Counted from the stretch's first letter, positions 24,611 to 34,927 are shown. The stretch is 47,639 bases of DNA from Nitrospirota bacterium (GCA_021806225.1 JAJZXW010000031.1:1-47639); one strand, 5' to 3'. Translations and numbers: made by a program. Notes: a model not told the origin generated them from the letters alone.

Positions 24611-25977
24611 TGTCTGTTACCCTCGAAATATTTCCCGAGGACTCCCGACGTTCCGGAGAGCCCGAGCTTTTTGAAGAGCGTGACGAACCGCGCTTCGAGG
24701 TCGTTCATGATCGGGTCGAGGACCTTCTCGGGAAGAGAGGTCATCTCCTTTTTGAAAGGGCCGTAGGTCCGCTTCCGATTCTTGTAGAAGAATTGCTCCT
24801 CCGTCTCTCCCGCCTTCCGCTCTCCGGCAAACTCCTTCGTCATGAAGGTCTCCATCTCCTTCTTGAGGGCCACCGGAAAGGCCGGATGATCGAAAACGGC
24901 ATTCTGGAAGCCGGTTGCGAGATGGATTTCAAGTGTCTTCACTTTGGGAAAGTGGTCGAAGAGGTCATCCGGGAGGGTCGATGCCCCATGCTGGACCGCC
25001 CCCCCCATGTGGTAGCGGCTCCTGGCCCGCTCCCCGAGGGCTTCGAGAGTCGCAAGATCGAGCTTTACCGGCGCGATGCGCCCGTCGGGAAGAGGAACCC
25101 CTCCGTGGGAAGTTCCGGTCTGGACGCTGATCTTGCTGATCGGCACGTCCCGGGGATCGAGGCGCGCGAGCTCCTCGGAATAGACCTCCATGAAGGCATC
25201 GAGCTCCTCGGGCGTGGAATTGTCCTTTCCTACCTCCCCGATCTCGCCACCCACCGACACGGGAAAACGCGACCCGTCGGGAGTGATCTGGCGGATGAAG
25301 TGGGTCAGGAGGGCGGTCATCCGGCCGTTTTCCCTCTGCTGGTCGCGCAGGTCCGGAGGAGCGAGGGTCACCAGAGTCGAGGCGTCGATGTCGATGTTGC
25401 GGTAGCCGGCATCGACCGACTCCTGGATGAGTTTCTTGAGACCCTCGATCTCGCCCGCGGGATCCTTGGCGTAGTTCTTCGCATTGAACTGATAGTGATC
25501 TCCCTGGACGAAGACCGGTCCGACATGCCCCTCGGCCAAGGCGCCAGCCATGACAAGCCCCGCATATTCCGTCGGCCTCTGGAAGGAATAGCCGATCTCG
25601 CTCTTGGCGAGCTCAAAGATGACCGGACCCCCGTCGATCGCACGCATGGCACGCAGCACGCGCCGCACGGTCAGATAAGTGAGGCCCCGGATGTTGATGG
25701 CCGGAACGGTGAATCCCCCGACTTCTCCACGACCGATGGCCCGGTAGAGGGGTTCGATCGAGGCCATCGTGGCCCCGGACTTCGAAAAGGCCGCCCGGAT
25801 CAGACGAAAGGCCTGGCTCCGGACCGCCCCTTCCGGGTGGAAGAGAAGATCCTCCGTCAGAGCCTCGAGATAGTCCTTCCGGAGGCGGGGAAGATCGGTC
25901 ACTTCGGGGCCAGCTCCGGTAAAATCCGCCACATAACGGTATTTTTTCTGCCAGTCGTTCACTGTCTCCTGAGCCAT
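24607..25977 (-). CDS. fba: Class II (zinc) fructose-bisphosphate aldolase, long form
   Basis: Condenses dihydroxyacetone phosphate with glyceraldehyde 3-phosphate, or cleaves fructose 1,6-bisphosphate. At 456 residues it is longer than the usual 300-360 residue class II enzyme, with an N-terminal helical part (1-80) and a C-terminal extension (about 390-456). Class II features include GGFTVPAINIRG near the N-terminal strand, VQGDHYQFN with the catalytic Asp and a zinc His, NIDIDASTL, VGGEIGEVG (zinc Glu), TGTSHGGVPLP (zinc His region) and VQHGASTLP. The substrate is inferred; other ketose bisphosphates are possible. Start ATG at 25977 with AGGAGG seven bases upstream. Coupled to the SEC-C gene. 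Confidence 0.85.
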   Translation of the reverse strand: MAQETVNDWQKKYRYVADFTGAGPEVTDLPRLRKDYLEALTEDLLFHPEGAVRSQAFRLIRAAFSKSGATMASIEPLYRAIGRGEVGGFTVPAINIRGLTYLTVRRVLRAMRAIDGGPVIFELAKSEIGYSFQRPTEYAGLVMAGALAEGHVGPVFVQGDHYQFNAKNYAKDPAGEIEGLKKLIQESVDAGYRNIDIDASTLVTLAPPDLRDQQRENGRMTALLTHFIRQITPDGSRFPVSVGGEIGEVGKDNSTPEELDAFMEVYSEELARLDPRDVPISKISVQTGTSHGGVPLPDGRIAPVKLDLATLEALGERARSRYHMGGAVQHGASTLPDDLFDHFPKVKTLEIHLATGFQNAVFDHPAFPVALKKEMETFMTKEFAGERKAGETEEQFFYKNRKRTYGPFKKEMTSLPEKVLDPIMNDLEARFVTLFKKLGLSGTSGVLGKYFEGNRQ

Positions 25978-26012
25978 TCCTTTTCCTCCTGGAAAGGTTC
26001 CTGTTTGTCCTG

Positions 26013-26029
26013 AAGCCGGCTTCCGGCTT
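26013..26029. other. Hairpin between galT-like gene and aldolase
   Basis: AAGCCGG / CCGGCTT, perfect 7-base arms with a 3-base loop, in the 71-base gap between the two genes. No T-run follows, so it may protect or partly attenuate the downstream message rather than end transcription. Confidence 0.4.
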
Positions 26030-26048
26030 GTCCGTGTGTGCCTCCCGG

Positions 26049-27053
26049 TCAGGGAAGCGTGATCTCTCTCAAAAACTGGGCCGCCTCCTCCGGGGGGGTC
26101 GGATTGATGTAGAACCCGGTCCCCCATTCAAAGCCGGCAACCTGGGTTAGGGTTGGCATGATCTCGAAATGCCAGTGGTAATAATCCTCCGACCCCTTGT
26201 CCTGAAGCGGGGCGGTATGGAGGATGAAGTTGTAGGGAGGATTCATGAGCGCCTTGTTGAGACGCCTCAACACATCAAGAAAGATCTTCGCCAGGGCTTC
26301 GTACTGGGACTTCTGTCCCTCCTGGAAGGAGGCGGCGTGGCGCTTTGGGAGAATCCAGACCTCGAAGGGGAACCGGGAGGCGAAGGGCGTGATCGCCACG
26401 AATTCCTGGTTTTCCGCGACAAGGCGTGAGCCGTCCATGACCTCCTGACGGATGATGTCGCAGAAAATGCACCGCTCCTTCTCCTCGAAATGGGTCTTGG
26501 CCCCGACCATCTCCTCGATCACCACCGTCGGAATGACGGGAAGGGCGATCAGCTGGCTGTGGCTGTGCTCGAGCGAGGCACCGGCCGGCTCCCCGTAATT
26601 CTTGAAAATCATGATGTACCGGAAACGGGCGTCCTTTTTGAGATCGAGGATCCGGTCCCGGTAGGCCCAGAGGACATCCTCGAATTCCTTCTCGGAAAAG
26701 TTCGCCAGGGTCTTCCGGTGCTCGGGGGTTTCGATGACCACCTCGTGGGCCCCGATCCCGTTCATCTTGTCGTAGAGGCCGACCCCTTCCCTGTCGAGGC
26801 TGCCTTCGACCATAAGGGCCGGGAACTTGTTGGGAACGACCCGGAGGGTCCATCCCGGAGAGTTCGGAAGGCTTCCCTGGATCCGGTAGGCCAGCACCTC
26901 GGGAGGGGTCTTGTCCTCCTGTCCCGCACAAAGGGGACAGACCTGGTAGCGATATTCGTTCTTGAAGGTCTTGTAGTCGACCGGCCGCCGGCTTCTGGCG
27001 GTGGAGATGATCACCCAGCGGCCGACGATGGGATCCTTTCTGAGATCAGGCAT
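26049..27053 (-). CDS. galT: Galactose-1-phosphate uridylyltransferase-like protein
   Basis: A 334-residue HIT-superfamily nucleotidyltransferase. It has two zinc-site cysteines (CPLCAGQ), the signature NYGEPAGASLEHSHSQL with the catalytic H-S-H-S-Q in place of H-P-H-Q, CIFCDI, and YHWHFEI near the C-terminus. The family transfers UMP between UDP-glucose and galactose 1-phosphate, but many bacterial members next to glycogen genes act on other sugar phosphates or nucleotides, so the exact reaction is open. ATG at 27053 with GAGGAG eight bases upstream is preferred over 27074. It overlaps the end of the glucanotransferase gene by eight bases. Confidence 0.85.
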   Translation of the reverse strand: MPDLRKDPIVGRWVIISTARSRRPVDYKTFKNEYRYQVCPLCAGQEDKTPPEVLAYRIQGSLPNSPGWTLRVVPNKFPALMVEGSLDREGVGLYDKMNGIGAHEVVIETPEHRKTLANFSEKEFEDVLWAYRDRILDLKKDARFRYIMIFKNYGEPAGASLEHSHSQLIALPVIPTVVIEEMVGAKTHFEEKERCIFCDIIRQEVMDGSRLVAENQEFVAITPFASRFPFEVWILPKRHAASFQEGQKSQYEALAKIFLDVLRRLNKALMNPPYNFILHTAPLQDKGSEDYYHWHFEIMPTLTQVAGFEWGTGFYINPTPPEEAAQFLREITLP

Positions 27054-29208
27054 GAGGCAAGCTCCTCGAGTCATGGCCCGTCACGATCGTGATCCGGGCC
27101 TCCCCCCCGAACAGACGTTCGAGAGGGAGCGCGTGGATGAAAAGGGTTCCTTGAAAAGTCCGCTCGAGTCCCGACTCCGAGAGCGACACCGTCTCGATCG
27201 GCGCGTGGACAAGCCGGGCGACTCCGGAGAGCTCCGCCAAAAAAACGGTCTTCGACCAGGAATCCTCTCCGCGATACCAAGCCACCGACCCATGTTCCCA
27301 TGGATCGTCCCAGAGGAACGGGTCCGTCCGTCCCTCCACCCGGATCGTGCGTCCGGCATCGTGGCCCGCCAGCATCGTCAGGGGCAGTTCCGCATAAATG
27401 GCCCACTCCCGCCAGCTCTCGGGCAGTTCCGTCCGCTCGGGCGCGGAGAGGGTCCATGTGACGGAAAAGCGGTCTGCAAGAAACCGGTAGGTCTTCGAGA
27501 GAACGAAGGGAACACCCGCGAGTTCCCCCTTTCCTTCCAGACGGAGATCCCCGTCCGGAGGTGAGAGAACCTGGTATGGAATCCGTCCCAGATCAGGCGT
27601 CAGGGCCGATCCGTCGAGGAGGCCCGGAGCGGGAGTTCCGAGGGGCGCGAATCCTTCTGCAAAGGCCCGGCGGGGACGGCGGTCGTAGACGATTCCCTCC
27701 AGAACATGACGATCGTCTCCCACCGGCCGGTCGTGGATCGAGGCGATGCCGGTCTCCCCGGACGCTCCCCCTTCCGATTTCTTCCGCTCTTCCCGGTGGC
27801 GGATGTGGTAGGCCTCTTCCTGCCGGGTAAGGGTGTTGGTCAGGTGGAATCCGGTGGTCCGGTCGTCCCATTCGAGCACGCTCCCTCCGTAACGGGGGGT
27901 GATCCAGAGATTGTATCCCGTTTGACGGACAAAGAAATCCGTGACCCCGTCTGCGTCGAAGTCTCCCGATAAAATCGCAGGAACCGGGAGCCTCCCCTGC
28001 TCCTCGAGGAGCCTCTCGGTCTGGAGAAGATTCGCGTAGGCCTCGTGGCGGAGATTCGACAGATAGACCCCCCCAAAAAGGCCATGCCAGTAAACGTCGT
28101 TTCCCTGGGCCTTCAGGTAGGGGGCGAGCACGCCTTCCGGGGGCTCCATATCGGGCCAGCCTTCCCTGAGAAATTCTCCGGTCAGGAGCATTCGGTGGTA
28201 GAGGCGATGGACATCCGGGTACTTGATCAGGAAGTTCTCAAAGATACCCCCCCGGAAGAGGGCCCTGAGGTCGGGATCGGCCCCTTCCCGCTCCCACTTC
28301 AGGGCCCACTCATGAAAGACATGGCTGGTGCGGGCCGGAAGGGCCCACTCCATCATTTCGGTATAGGAGGCGTTGGGCAGCACGGCCTGACCCGTCGGGT
28401 TGCAGTCGGCCACCACCTCCCCCATGGAGGCGACGCGAAGCCACCCCGACTGGGCCGAAAGCATGGCAAAAAGATGCTCGAGATATTTCTCCTCCCAGAC
28501 CCAGCGATAGGTCTCGGGCCAGATCCCGAACTTTTCACCATCGTCGGCATAAGTCAGAACACGGCCTCCCCGGGCCCGGCGATCGAGAAAAGACAGAAGC
28601 TGGTCCACTGGCCGGAAGGGAATCAGATACCGGAGATCCTTGGAGATGGGAAAGATCCGGAGCGGCGCCCCTTCCCAGGAGACGGTGTAGTAACCGTGCA
28701 GATCCTCGTCGTCGAGGCCGGCCAGGTGGAAGTGATGGTCGTCAAGCGGCGCGTAGGCCAGGCCCAGGGGAAAAAGTCTCGCCGGCAGGTCGGTTTCCCA
28801 AACCCGCTCCGCCAGCCAGAATCCTCCCCCCGACTTTCCGAGCCTTTCTTCGAGATGGCGACGCATCAGATCGACCTGGCGCCGCTGGTCGGCAGACCGG
28901 AGCCAGCAGAAAATCGGTTCGTAGAAGCCTCCTCCGATGACCTCGACCTGTCCCCGCTCCACCATTTTTCGAAGGAGATCCAGAAATCCCGGCTCGTTGG
29001 CCTCGATCCATTCGAGGAGGGGGCCGGTGTAATGCAGCGAGGCATGCAGGTTTCCGTATTGCCACAGGAGCTCGAGAGTCGGACGATAGCAGCGGTCGAA
29101 GGATTCACGGAACACATGGGCAAAATTCCCAACTGGCTGATGGTTGTGCAGAACGAACACCATCGTCGCCCGGCGGTCCCTGTCCGGTCCGTCTTTCCAG
29201 AACTCCAT
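27046..29208 (-). CDS. GH57 4-alpha-glucanotransferase
   Basis: Transfers maltooligosaccharide segments between alpha-1,4-glucans. The 720-residue protein has the order of the Thermococcus litoralis enzyme: GH57 barrel (about 14-330), then helical and beta-sandwich DUF1925/DUF1926-like parts. Motifs are LHNHQPVGNF (20-29), the nucleophile Glu134 in WLAERVWE, and the acid/base Asp at 222-223 in YADDGEKFGIWPETY. Start ATG at 29208 with GGAGG seven bases upstream, one base after the stop of the preceding GH57 gene; the longer frame to 29235 would overlap it. Second of the two large GH57 genes in the operon. Confidence 0.9.
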   Translation of the reverse strand: MEFWKDGPDRDRRATMVFVLHNHQPVGNFAHVFRESFDRCYRPTLELLWQYGNLHASLHYTGPLLEWIEANEPGFLDLLRKMVERGQVEVIGGGFYEPIFCWLRSADQRRQVDLMRRHLEERLGKSGGGFWLAERVWETDLPARLFPLGLAYAPLDDHHFHLAGLDDEDLHGYYTVSWEGAPLRIFPISKDLRYLIPFRPVDQLLSFLDRRARGGRVLTYADDGEKFGIWPETYRWVWEEKYLEHLFAMLSAQSGWLRVASMGEVVADCNPTGQAVLPNASYTEMMEWALPARTSHVFHEWALKWEREGADPDLRALFRGGIFENFLIKYPDVHRLYHRMLLTGEFLREGWPDMEPPEGVLAPYLKAQGNDVYWHGLFGGVYLSNLRHEAYANLLQTERLLEEQGRLPVPAILSGDFDADGVTDFFVRQTGYNLWITPRYGGSVLEWDDRTTGFHLTNTLTRQEEAYHIRHREERKKSEGGASGETGIASIHDRPVGDDRHVLEGIVYDRRPRRAFAEGFAPLGTPAPGLLDGSALTPDLGRIPYQVLSPPDGDLRLEGKGELAGVPFVLSKTYRFLADRFSVTWTLSAPERTELPESWREWAIYAELPLTMLAGHDAGRTIRVEGRTDPFLWDDPWEHGSVAWYRGEDSWSKTVFLAELSGVARLVHAPIETVSLSESGLERTFQGTLFIHALPLERLFGGEARITIVTGHDSRSLPHA

Positions 29209-29209
29209 C

Positions 29210-31369
29210 TCACAGCCTCCAGATCGATTTGACAAACTGGTCGTCGGGAACCTGGATCGAGAGGGTATGTCCCCGGGGACACTGGTCGACCATCGTCTCC
29301 CCCTCGTAAAGTTCGATCAGTGCGCCGACCCACTCCCCGGATTCGAGACCCAGAAGGCGATAGGGGATGGCGATCTCCCCGATCTTCCGCAATCCCCACA
29401 AGGCCTTTCCTCCTTCCTCTCCGTCCAGGGCGACCTCCGTCGTTCCCGGGACGAGAGGACAACGGATGGCCGATTCGCGGTGGTCGAGAAACCGCATGAC
29501 GACCGAAGCGTCGGTCTTTTCCTCCAGACGGTAGTTTTCGTCGAAGTCGACCCGGATGTACAGGGTCTCCTCGTCGAATCCGTAGTAGACCGCCGAAAGC
29601 GGGGACTCCCGGAGATACATGGATCCCTGGAGCTTGTGGTTGTCGAAGAAGCCGGCCCCGGTCCACTCGAAATAATGGGTCACCTCCCCGTCGATCACCG
29701 GATGGATGAAGTCCACGGGGAGAGTGATCCCCGCACCCACTCCCGTCTCCCGGATCGGCTCGTTCAGAAGAATGGGCGGAGAGAGTCCCAAAATCCGATA
29801 GACATTCTGCTGGTGAACCCGGAACAGGCGGTCGAACTCCGAAGACTGGAGACTCTTGAATTCGTCCCCGTACCACCAGAACCAGTCCGAGCCCTCGGCC
29901 GCGAAAAGTTCCCGGCGAGCCCGCTCCATGGCCTCCGGCGAAACCCTTTTCCCCGCCTCTCCCTTCAGGATTTCTTCGAAGGCCCGGCGCGTCTCCCGCA
30001 GGAAGCTCCATCCCTTGTTGTCCTCGGGATGGCCGATCCAGATGCGAAAATCGTGGTTGATCCACGAGCCGGTCGCCAGACGGTCGATCGGACGGGAGGG
30101 GGTTTGCGCCAGGGCTCCCGAAACGGTTTCCGTCCGGAGAAAGGCGTGAGAAGAGAGCCGCTCGAAGAGGGTCTTCAGAAAGTGGAATCCGCCATCGGCA
30201 TAGGCTTCCCAGGGATTTTCCCCGTCGAGGATGATCGGGATGGTCGCCTGGCGTCCGGAAGCATCCTCCCGTTTGGCGATCTGCTCCATGAGGCCCAGAA
30301 GATCGGAGGCCGCCTCCGTCCCGTTGTAGCGGGCATAGGCAAACCCGATCCGGTCCGAGAGATTCCGGTCGCGAAAGACCATCTTCATCTTGGCCCCGTC
30401 GATTGACACCTCGTAGGGTTCGTAGAGGCTTCCCTCCGTGAGGCGGGCCATTTCCCGTGAAATGAAAAGGATGTCCTCGTCGGAGGCCATCCATTCGAGT
30501 CCCGCCCCCTTAGCCATTTGGACCACCTCCGGAGAGACAGACCCTTCGGAGGGCCACATGCCCTTTGGCCGAAGTCCAAAGACCTCCTCATGGCGTTTGA
30601 GGGCGGTCTCGATCTGGAGGACAGCGTCCTCCGGATAGGCGAACTCTTCCGGCAGGGAGAGATTGGCGTGGGCGCGCCGGGCGGTCTTCGACGAGACAAG
30701 GAGCGGGAGAATGGGATGGAAATAGGGTGAGGTCGATATTTCGATCCGTCCCTCCCGGGCGAGGGAGCGGTAGAGGGGCACCAGCTCATTCAGAATTTTC
30801 CTCTGAAGGTCGAAGAGAGCCTTTTTGTCCCCTTCGGTGAAGTTCGCTCCCTGGCCGATCCACTGCTCGACCTCCGGATGGCGCGCCCGGGCGGCATAGC
30901 CGAACCATGTGAGGTTGAACCACATCTGAAGATCGAGAAAGTCCTGGGCGTTCATCTGGGTGACGATTCGCCCGAAATCCTCGTCCTTTGTGGGTTGCCG
31001 GGACTGAACCTTCTGCCACAGGAAGAGATAGCGGGGATAAGGCTTGATCATGGTCTCGTAGGCACATGAAAAGAAGTTCCGCACCAGAAAGATCTTGTCC
31101 CCGTTGTCGAGTTCGGTAGCGGGCTTGAGGGATAGCTCCTGGTAGGAGTCGACCACCCGTCCTTCCGCCAGGGCCAGTATCTGGTCGAGGAGGATCGGAA
31201 CGATGTTCACCGTCTGGCGGACCTTCGGAAACAGCCCCGCCATATGGGGGATGTCGTAATAGCCCCGGACGCCGTGAAGACGGACCCAGGGCAAGACCAT
31301 CTCGTTGGTCAGGGGATCGATATAGGACGGCTGATGCATGTGCCAGACAAAAAGAATATTGGCGTTCAA
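29210..31369 (-). CDS. GH57 alpha-amylase / glucan hydrolase
   Basis: A 719-residue GH57 protein with motif 1 VWHMHQPSYID (8-18), nucleophile Glu275 in GMWPSEGSVSPEV and the acid/base Asp382 in IILDGENPWEAYADGGFHF, followed by a C-terminal beta-sandwich that may bind glucan. This subtype (often annotated as alpha-amylase or DUF3536-linked) probably hydrolyses or rearranges storage glucan; whether it is an amylase, pullulanase or transferase cannot be told from sequence. TTG start with AAGGA seven bases upstream. Between glgC (24-base gap) and the glucanotransferase (1-base gap). Confidence 0.87.
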   Translation of the reverse strand: MNANILFVWHMHQPSYIDPLTNEMVLPWVRLHGVRGYYDIPHMAGLFPKVRQTVNIVPILLDQILALAEGRVVDSYQELSLKPATELDNGDKIFLVRNFFSCAYETMIKPYPRYLFLWQKVQSRQPTKDEDFGRIVTQMNAQDFLDLQMWFNLTWFGYAARARHPEVEQWIGQGANFTEGDKKALFDLQRKILNELVPLYRSLAREGRIEISTSPYFHPILPLLVSSKTARRAHANLSLPEEFAYPEDAVLQIETALKRHEEVFGLRPKGMWPSEGSVSPEVVQMAKGAGLEWMASDEDILFISREMARLTEGSLYEPYEVSIDGAKMKMVFRDRNLSDRIGFAYARYNGTEAASDLLGLMEQIAKREDASGRQATIPIILDGENPWEAYADGGFHFLKTLFERLSSHAFLRTETVSGALAQTPSRPIDRLATGSWINHDFRIWIGHPEDNKGWSFLRETRRAFEEILKGEAGKRVSPEAMERARRELFAAEGSDWFWWYGDEFKSLQSSEFDRLFRVHQQNVYRILGLSPPILLNEPIRETGVGAGITLPVDFIHPVIDGEVTHYFEWTGAGFFDNHKLQGSMYLRESPLSAVYYGFDEETLYIRVDFDENYRLEEKTDASVVMRFLDHRESAIRCPLVPGTTEVALDGEEGGKALWGLRKIGEIAIPYRLLGLESGEWVGALIELYEGETMVDQCPRGHTLSIQVPDDQFVKSIWRL

Positions 31370-31393
31370 AAGAGATCCTTTTCCAGAAAAGAC

Positions 31394-32656
31394 CTACTGC
31401 CGGTTTTCCCGGAGCCAGCGTTCGACTCCCTCCTGGGTCACCACGACGATGCCTCCCGGAGAGACAAAAAAGAATTTCCGGTCCTCCTCGGGGGAAAATC
31501 CGATACGGAGATCGGCCGGAATCCGGACGTCCTTTTCGACGATGCATCGGTTCAGGCGGGCGTATCGCCCGATATCGACACCGTTGAAGACCACCGATTC
31601 GGAAACATGGGAGTAGCTGTTGACCCGGACGCTGTGCGACAGGATCGATCGGTCGATCTGTCCACCCGAGATGATGGTGCCTCCGCAGACAATCGAATCG
31701 GTCGCAACCCCCACCCGCTTGTTCTTTTCGTCGGCGAAGACGAACTTGGCCGGAGGCATCTGGGGGCGGTAAGTCCTGATGATCCAGTAGGGGTTGTAAA
31801 GGTTGAAGGACGGGGTCACCGAGACGAGGTCCATGTTGGCTTTCCAATAGGCGTCGATGTTCCCGATGTCGCGCCAGTACCCCTTCTCCACGTCGTCCAT
31901 TCCGGGAATGGTGTTCTGGCTGAAGTCGTAGACGTAGGCCTGCCCCTCCGACGCGAGACGGGGGAGGATATTGTGGCCGAAGTCGTGCTTGGATGAAGAA
32001 ATCTCGGAGTCTTCCCTCAGGACGGCGAGCAGATCCTTCGTCCGGAAGATGTAGTTCCCCATGGAGGCCAGCGCGGTGGTTCCGCCGGGAACCGTGGGCT
32101 CCGGAGACGGCGGCTTCTCGACGAAGTCCCGGATGCGGTCGCCTTCAGTCCGGATGACCCCGAACTCCCGGGCCTCCGGGAGGGGGACGGGGATGGCCGC
32201 GACGGTCACCGCTCCCCCCGTCTCCAGATGGTGATCCAGCATCTGCCGGATGTTCATCTTGAAGATGTGATCCCCTCCGAAGATGCAGACGTGGTCCGGT
32301 CTTTCGTCGAGGATCAGGTTCATGTTCTGAAAAACGGCATCGGCCGTTCCCTGGAACCAGTGGGGTCCGGTCCGCATCTGGGCGGGAACCGGATCGATGT
32401 ACTGGTCGAGAAGCGGCGAGAGGCGCCATCCCCGTGACAGGTGCGTGTTGAGGGAATGGGACTTGTATTGGGTCAGGACCTTGATCTTCGTAAAGCCCGA
32501 ATTGACGAAGTTCGACAGGACGAAATCAATGATCCGGTAGGCTCCTCCAAAGGGAACGGCGGACTTGACGCGGTCGGCGGTCAGGGGAAAGAGGCGTTTT
32601 CCTTCTCCCCCCGCCAGAATAACGGCCAGAATGTTCTCCCTGTCCCGATGATCCAT
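31394..32656 (-). CDS. glgC: Glucose-1-phosphate adenylyltransferase
   Basis: Makes ADP-glucose, the activated donor for glycogen synthesis, from glucose 1-phosphate and ATP. The 420-residue protein has the nucleotide-binding LAGGEGKRLFPLTADRVKSAVPFGG loop (with the allosteric and catalytic basic residues typical of GlgC), HWFQGTADAV, FGGDHIFKM with the metal-binding Asp, FVEKP, SMGNYIF and YWRDIGNIDAYW. A left-handed beta-helix follows at the C-terminus. ATG at 32656 with GGAGG six bases upstream is preferred to a TTG at 32662. No glycogen synthase gene is in the window; the product may feed GlgA elsewhere, or GlgM-type maltose 1-phosphate formation for GlgE. Confidence 0.95.
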   Translation of the reverse strand: MDHRDRENILAVILAGGEGKRLFPLTADRVKSAVPFGGAYRIIDFVLSNFVNSGFTKIKVLTQYKSHSLNTHLSRGWRLSPLLDQYIDPVPAQMRTGPHWFQGTADAVFQNMNLILDERPDHVCIFGGDHIFKMNIRQMLDHHLETGGAVTVAAIPVPLPEAREFGVIRTEGDRIRDFVEKPPSPEPTVPGGTTALASMGNYIFRTKDLLAVLREDSEISSSKHDFGHNILPRLASEGQAYVYDFSQNTIPGMDDVEKGYWRDIGNIDAYWKANMDLVSVTPSFNLYNPYWIIRTYRPQMPPAKFVFADEKNKRVGVATDSIVCGGTIISGGQIDRSILSHSVRVNSYSHVSESVVFNGVDIGRYARLNRCIVEKDVRIPADLRIGFSPEEDRKFFFVSPGGIVVVTQEGVERWLRENRQ

Positions 32657-32677
32657 CGACAACCTCCAGCAAGGGGT

Positions 32678-32884
32678 TCAGGAATTTCCGAGAAAGGTGC
32701 GGTTCAGTATGCGAAGAATTCCTGTACGGGCGGGAGAGAGGGAAAAGAGACCCCAGAAAAACAGAAGGAGGGAGGAAAAAAGGTAGGCCACCCATTTTTC
32801 CCTTCGTTCATGACGAAGGAGAAGACGCACGGAGTAGACCGCCCCAAATCCCCCCACGATCAGAAATATCCAGTCATATACCAT
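32678..32884 (-). CDS. Small membrane protein, function unknown
   Basis: A 68-residue protein with two hydrophobic segments (about 5-23 and 33-51) separated by a basic loop (RHERREK) and ending in a basic tail. No family is recognised. It stands 21 bases before glgC on the same strand, so it may be the first gene of the glycogen operon. AAGGGGGAG upstream could serve as ribosome-binding site although the spacing (10-11) is long. A strong inverted repeat brackets this site (32884-32933). It could also be a non-coding leader. Confidence 0.5.
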   Translation of the reverse strand: MVYDWIFLIVGGFGAVYSVRLLLRHERREKWVAYLFSSLLLFFWGLFSLSPARTGILRILNRTFLGNS

Positions 32885-32933
32885 TTTCCCGCGACTCCCC
32901 CTTGGGATTCATCCTACCAGAATCGCGGGAAAA
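32884..32933. promoter_or_regulatory. Long-loop hairpin around the start of the small gene
   Basis: Perfect 11-base arms TTTTCCCGCGA (32884-32894) and TCGCGGGAAAA (32923-32933) with a 28-base loop. In the minus-strand transcript the loop contains the AAGGGGGAG site and the 3' arm ends on the A of the ATG of the small membrane protein gene, so folding could hide the start. Confidence 0.5.
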
Positions 32934-32952
32934 GGCCAATTGACCGGAAGAA

Positions 32953-32985
32953 TCCTCCGGCAGACCGTCAAAGGCCGCCGGAGGA
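32953..32985 (-). terminator. Hairpin downstream of the atp operon
   Basis: Perfect 9-base arms TCCTCCGGC / GCCGGAGGA with a 15-base loop, beginning 33 bases past the atpC stop. Only a TTCTTCC pyrimidine run follows on the minus strand, so intrinsic termination would be partial and some read-through into the glycogen genes is possible. Confidence 0.5.
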
Positions 32986-33018
32986 AAGAATACTTGAAGG
33001 AAGGATTCAGGAACGGAT

Positions 33019-33453
33019 TTACTCTTCTGAAATCTGACCGGGATGGCGGGTTGAACGGCGGCGGGCGACGATGGAGAGACGGACCGACTCGCGCTTGAGC
33101 TCAAGGAGATAGGTCCGGCGCTCAATCTCGGAAATAGGTTGCTTCAGGGCCTCTTCGGCGTTCTGACGCGCCCTCTTGGCCATCTGTTCGTCGATCTCGT
33201 CGGCGCGCTCCACCGTATTGGCCAGGATGATCACGGATTTTGGAAGGACTTCGGCCACGCCTCCGCTCACATAGTATGAATAGAGGGCCTCCCCCTTGCG
33301 GACCACGAGCTCTCCGGGATCGAGAAGCGAAATGAAGGGAGAATGGCCCGTCAGGACGCCGAACTCCCCGTCCACTCCGTTGGCCTTGACAAAATCCACC
33401 TCTTCGGAGATAAGCTCCCGCTCCTGGGTGACAAGAGTCAGCATGAAGGACAT
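33019..33453 (-). CDS. atpC: F1Fo ATP synthase subunit epsilon
   Basis: A 144-residue central-stalk subunit that couples rotation and inhibits hydrolysis. The N-terminal beta-sandwich is clear (LVTQERELISEEVDFVKANGVDGEFGVLTGHSPFISLLDPGELVV), followed by the helical hairpin (RADEIDEQMAKRARQNAEEAL...). The C-terminal tail is basic. Three-base gap after atpD. Last gene of the operon. Confidence 0.96.
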   Translation of the reverse strand: MSFMLTLVTQERELISEEVDFVKANGVDGEFGVLTGHSPFISLLDPGELVVRKGEALYSYYVSGGVAEVLPKSVIILANTVERADEIDEQMAKRARQNAEEALKQPISEIERRTYLLELKRESVRLSIVARRRSTRHPGQISEE

Positions 33454-33456
33454 GGC

Positions 33457-34857
<1,401 letters not shown>

Positions 34858-34927
34858 TCATTTTTCCTGGTCAACGATCACGCACCCCGGAACGAACGTC
34901 CGGAGAGATCAATCCAAGCTTTAAACC

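Noticed and set aside
28866-30494. 542-codon frame overlapping both large GH57 genes
   Set aside because: Same strand but wrong register; the two GH57 genes have catalytic motifs in their own frames.
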